From positions 1 through 6,043 of the forward strand of contig SKLX01000017.1 of NCBI GenBank assembly GCA_007121375.1: 6,043 nucleotides of DNA, read 5' to 3'. The notes under the pieces were generated by a model, which saw nothing but the letters and a program-made list of their open reading frames with translations, did no database searches and was not told the origin of the DNA. The position numbers and the translations under genes were made by a program. Each line of letters begins with the position of its first letter. Within the stretch, counting starts at the first letter, position 1. This document shows positions 4,915 through 6,043 of this stretch, in pieces. This DNA is from Bacillota bacterium. GTDB taxonomy: Bacteria > Bacillota > Dethiobacteria > SKNC01.

Positions 4915-5859
4915 GTGTATCCCGATAGGAAGCTTAAGATATTTTCTGGAAGAGCTAACACTTCCTTAGCTATAGAAATAGCTCAGCATGTAGGTATTCC
5001 CCTGGGCAAGGGAGAGATACAGCAGTTTTGTGATGGAGAGATTACCAGTTATATAGGAGAGAGTGTGCGAGGGGCGGATGTTTTTTTGGTTCAACCATTA
5101 TGTCCTCCCACCAGTGATAATGTAATGGAACTCCTGATCATGATAGATGCTATTAAAAGGGCTTCTGCCAAAAGCATAAATGCGGTTATACCTTACTACG
5201 GGTATGCCCGTCAGGACAGAAAAACCAGGGCCCGGGATCCCATTACGGCAAAATTGATGGCTGATATTATTACCACGGCCGGGGCAAACCGGGTTATTGC
5301 CATGGACCTGCATGCCGGTCAGATTCAGGGATTTTTCAATATCCCCGTAGATCACCTACCAGGTGTACCGATTATTGCCAAGTATTTTAACGAAAAGGGA
5401 ATTGATGCGCCCGTTGTAGTTTCTCCGGACCTGGGTGGGGTGACCAGAGCCCGGCAGCTGGCAGACTTTCTTAATTGTCCCATAGCTATTATTGATAAGA
5501 GAAGGCCTGAGCCAAATGTAGCGGAAGTAATGAATATTATAGGGAAGGTAAAGGACAAGACAGTTATAATGATAGACGATATAATTGACACGGCAGGAAC
5601 TATTGCCCAGGGTTCTAAAGCCCTTAAAGACCATGGGTGTGAAGAGGTTTATGCCTGCTGCACCCATGCACTTCTTTCCGGTCCGGCCCTGGAAAGGCTG
5701 GGGAATGCTCCTATTAAAGAATTGGTGGTTACCAATACCATACCCCAAAGGGAAGACAAGAAGCTGCCCAATATGAAGGTTTTATCGGTAGCTCCCCTTA
5801 TTGGTGATGCTATCATCCGTATTCATGAAGAGTTATCCGTCAGCAAGCTTTTTGATTAA
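4915..5859 (+). CDS. prs: Ribose-phosphate pyrophosphokinase (PRPP synthetase)
   Basis: The enzyme transfers pyrophosphate from ATP to ribose-5-phosphate, giving PRPP for purine, pyrimidine, histidine, tryptophan and NAD synthesis. The 314-residue product aligns along its length with class I bacterial Prs. Visible elements are KLKIFSG (6-12), FCDGEI (38-43; FSDGE is commoner), YYGYARQDRKTRARDPITAK (94-113) with ATP-contact residues, MDLHAGQIQGFF (130-141) with H133, SPDLGGVTRAR (170-180), the flexible catalytic loop DKRRPEPNVAEVMN (194-207) with K195 and R197, and the PRPP loop MIDDIIDTAGT (219-229). The GTG start is the only plausible one in frame: it gives the family N-terminus, with AGGGGG (4899-4904) 10 nt upstream, which is a weak site. 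The gene follows glmU by 73 bp, the usual Firmicutes order. No terminator is evident after the stop. Confidence 0.98.
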   Translation: MYPDRKLKIFSGRANTSLAIEIAQHVGIPLGKGEIQQFCDGEITSYIGESVRGADVFLVQPLCPPTSDNVMELLIMIDAIKRASAKSINAVIPYYGYARQDRKTRARDPITAKLMADIITTAGANRVIAMDLHAGQIQGFFNIPVDHLPGVPIIAKYFNEKGIDAPVVVSPDLGGVTRARQLADFLNCPIAIIDKRRPEPNVAEVMNIIGKVKDKTVIMIDDIIDTAGTIAQGSKALKDHGCEEVYACCTHALLSGPALERLGNAPIKELVVTNTIPQREDKKLPNMKVLSVAPLIGDAIIRIHEELSVSKLFD

Positions 5860-5890
5860 TAATATTTTTAAGTTTTATAGTCAGGTTTAT

Positions 5891-5919
5891 TTGACTCCAG
5901 GGTAAATAGTAGTTATAAT
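5891..5919 (+). promoter_or_regulatory. Near-consensus sigma-A promoter of rplY/ctc
   Basis: TTGACT (5891-5896) and TATAAT (5914-5919) are separated by 17 bp, an 11/12 match to the vegetative consensus. Transcription would start near 5926, leaving a leader of about 62 nt before rplY. B. subtilis ctc is instead known for a sigma-B stress promoter, so strong vegetative expression is suggested here. A small inverted repeat, AGTCA (5879-5883)/TGACT (5892-5896), overlaps the -35. Confidence 0.87.
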
Positions 5920-5923
5920 ACTT

Positions 5924-5955
5924 ATTGTGATATAAAGATGCATTACAATTGTGAT
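5924..5955 (+). repeat. Direct repeats ATTGTGAT in the rplY leader
   Basis: ATTGTGAT occurs at 5924-5931 and 5948-5955, 24 bp apart. The second copy overlaps the palindrome ACAATTGT (5945-5952). The copies flank or follow the predicted transcription start and could be an operator or chance in AT-rich DNA. Confidence 0.3.
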
Positions 5956-5987
5956 TTTTTTGTCAGGCAAGAAAGGAGTTTTATCTA

Positions 5988-6043
5988 ATGGAAAGGCTTG
6001 AGCTTAAGACTGTAAAAAGGGAAAGTACCAGCAAAGGTGCCAA
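5988..6043 (+). CDS. rplY: 50S ribosomal protein L25 / Ctc family, N-terminal fragment
   Basis: Only the first 18 complete codons are present; the gene runs off the window. The residues MERLELKTVKRESTSKGA fit the start of L25/Ctc proteins, which bind 5S rRNA in the large ribosomal subunit and in Bacillus are induced by general stress. The ATG has AAAGGAG (5972-5978) 9 nt upstream. The fragment alone is too short for certainty, but the place directly after prs is where ctc is found in many Firmicutes. Whether it is the short L25 or the longer form with a C-terminal TL5/CTC domain cannot be seen. Confidence 0.85.
   Translation, partial: MERLELKTVKRESTSKGA

Noticed and set aside
5098..5748. Three overlapping - strand open frames opposite prs
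   Set aside because: They mirror the conserved prs frame and show no ribosome binding site or family motif.

Overview
The window reads as a chromosomal segment of an endospore-forming Gram-positive bacterium of the Clostridia/Bacilli type. Evidence: a spore DNA-binding protein gene (sspF type), spoVG behind a sigma-H-like promoter, purine-rich AAGGAG-type ribosome binding sites, common GTG and TTG starts, AT-rich intergenic DNA, and hairpin-plus-T-run terminators. The genus cannot be named from the sequence. All genes lie on the + strand.

Layout. (1) 2-490 is the 3' end of a proline-rich, probably secreted CAP-domain (YkwD-like) protein, closed by a strong terminator at 510-545. (2) 665-889 is an AT-rich 74-codon gene with a ribbon-helix-helix-like pattern, unrecognised beyond that. 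(3) 997-1182 is an SspF-type small acid-soluble spore protein with its own terminator. (4) 1310-2943 is a tight pair: ispE (isoprenoid MEP pathway) overlapping by one base a MobA-like nucleotidyltransferase gene. (5) 2944-3097 is a regulatory spacer with an orphan Shine-Dalgarno sequence, a sigma-H-like promoter and a 10-bp tandem repeat; it leads into spoVG and a short terminator. (6) glmU (UDP-GlcNAc synthesis) and prs (PRPP synthesis) follow, with a second sigma-H-like motif and a possible SD-masking hairpin between them. (7) A near-consensus sigma-A promoter drives the first codons of rplY/ctc (ribosomal protein L25), which is cut by the window end.

The order sspF-ispE-X-spoVG-glmU-prs-ctc is the classic Firmicutes block known from Bacillus subtilis. 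There purR and yabJ (ridA) lie between ispE and spoVG; here both are absent and a nucleotidyltransferase gene sits in that slot. The block mixes precursor supply (isoprenoids for undecaprenyl phosphate, UDP-GlcNAc for peptidoglycan, PRPP for nucleotides) with sporulation-linked genes. I see no mobile element, CRISPR array, tRNA or rRNA. The window is mostly a conserved housekeeping region. The less explained parts are the nucleotidyltransferase, the small ribbon-helix-helix-like gene, and the regulatory sequences around spoVG and prs. I did not find convincing evidence of a wholly new system.
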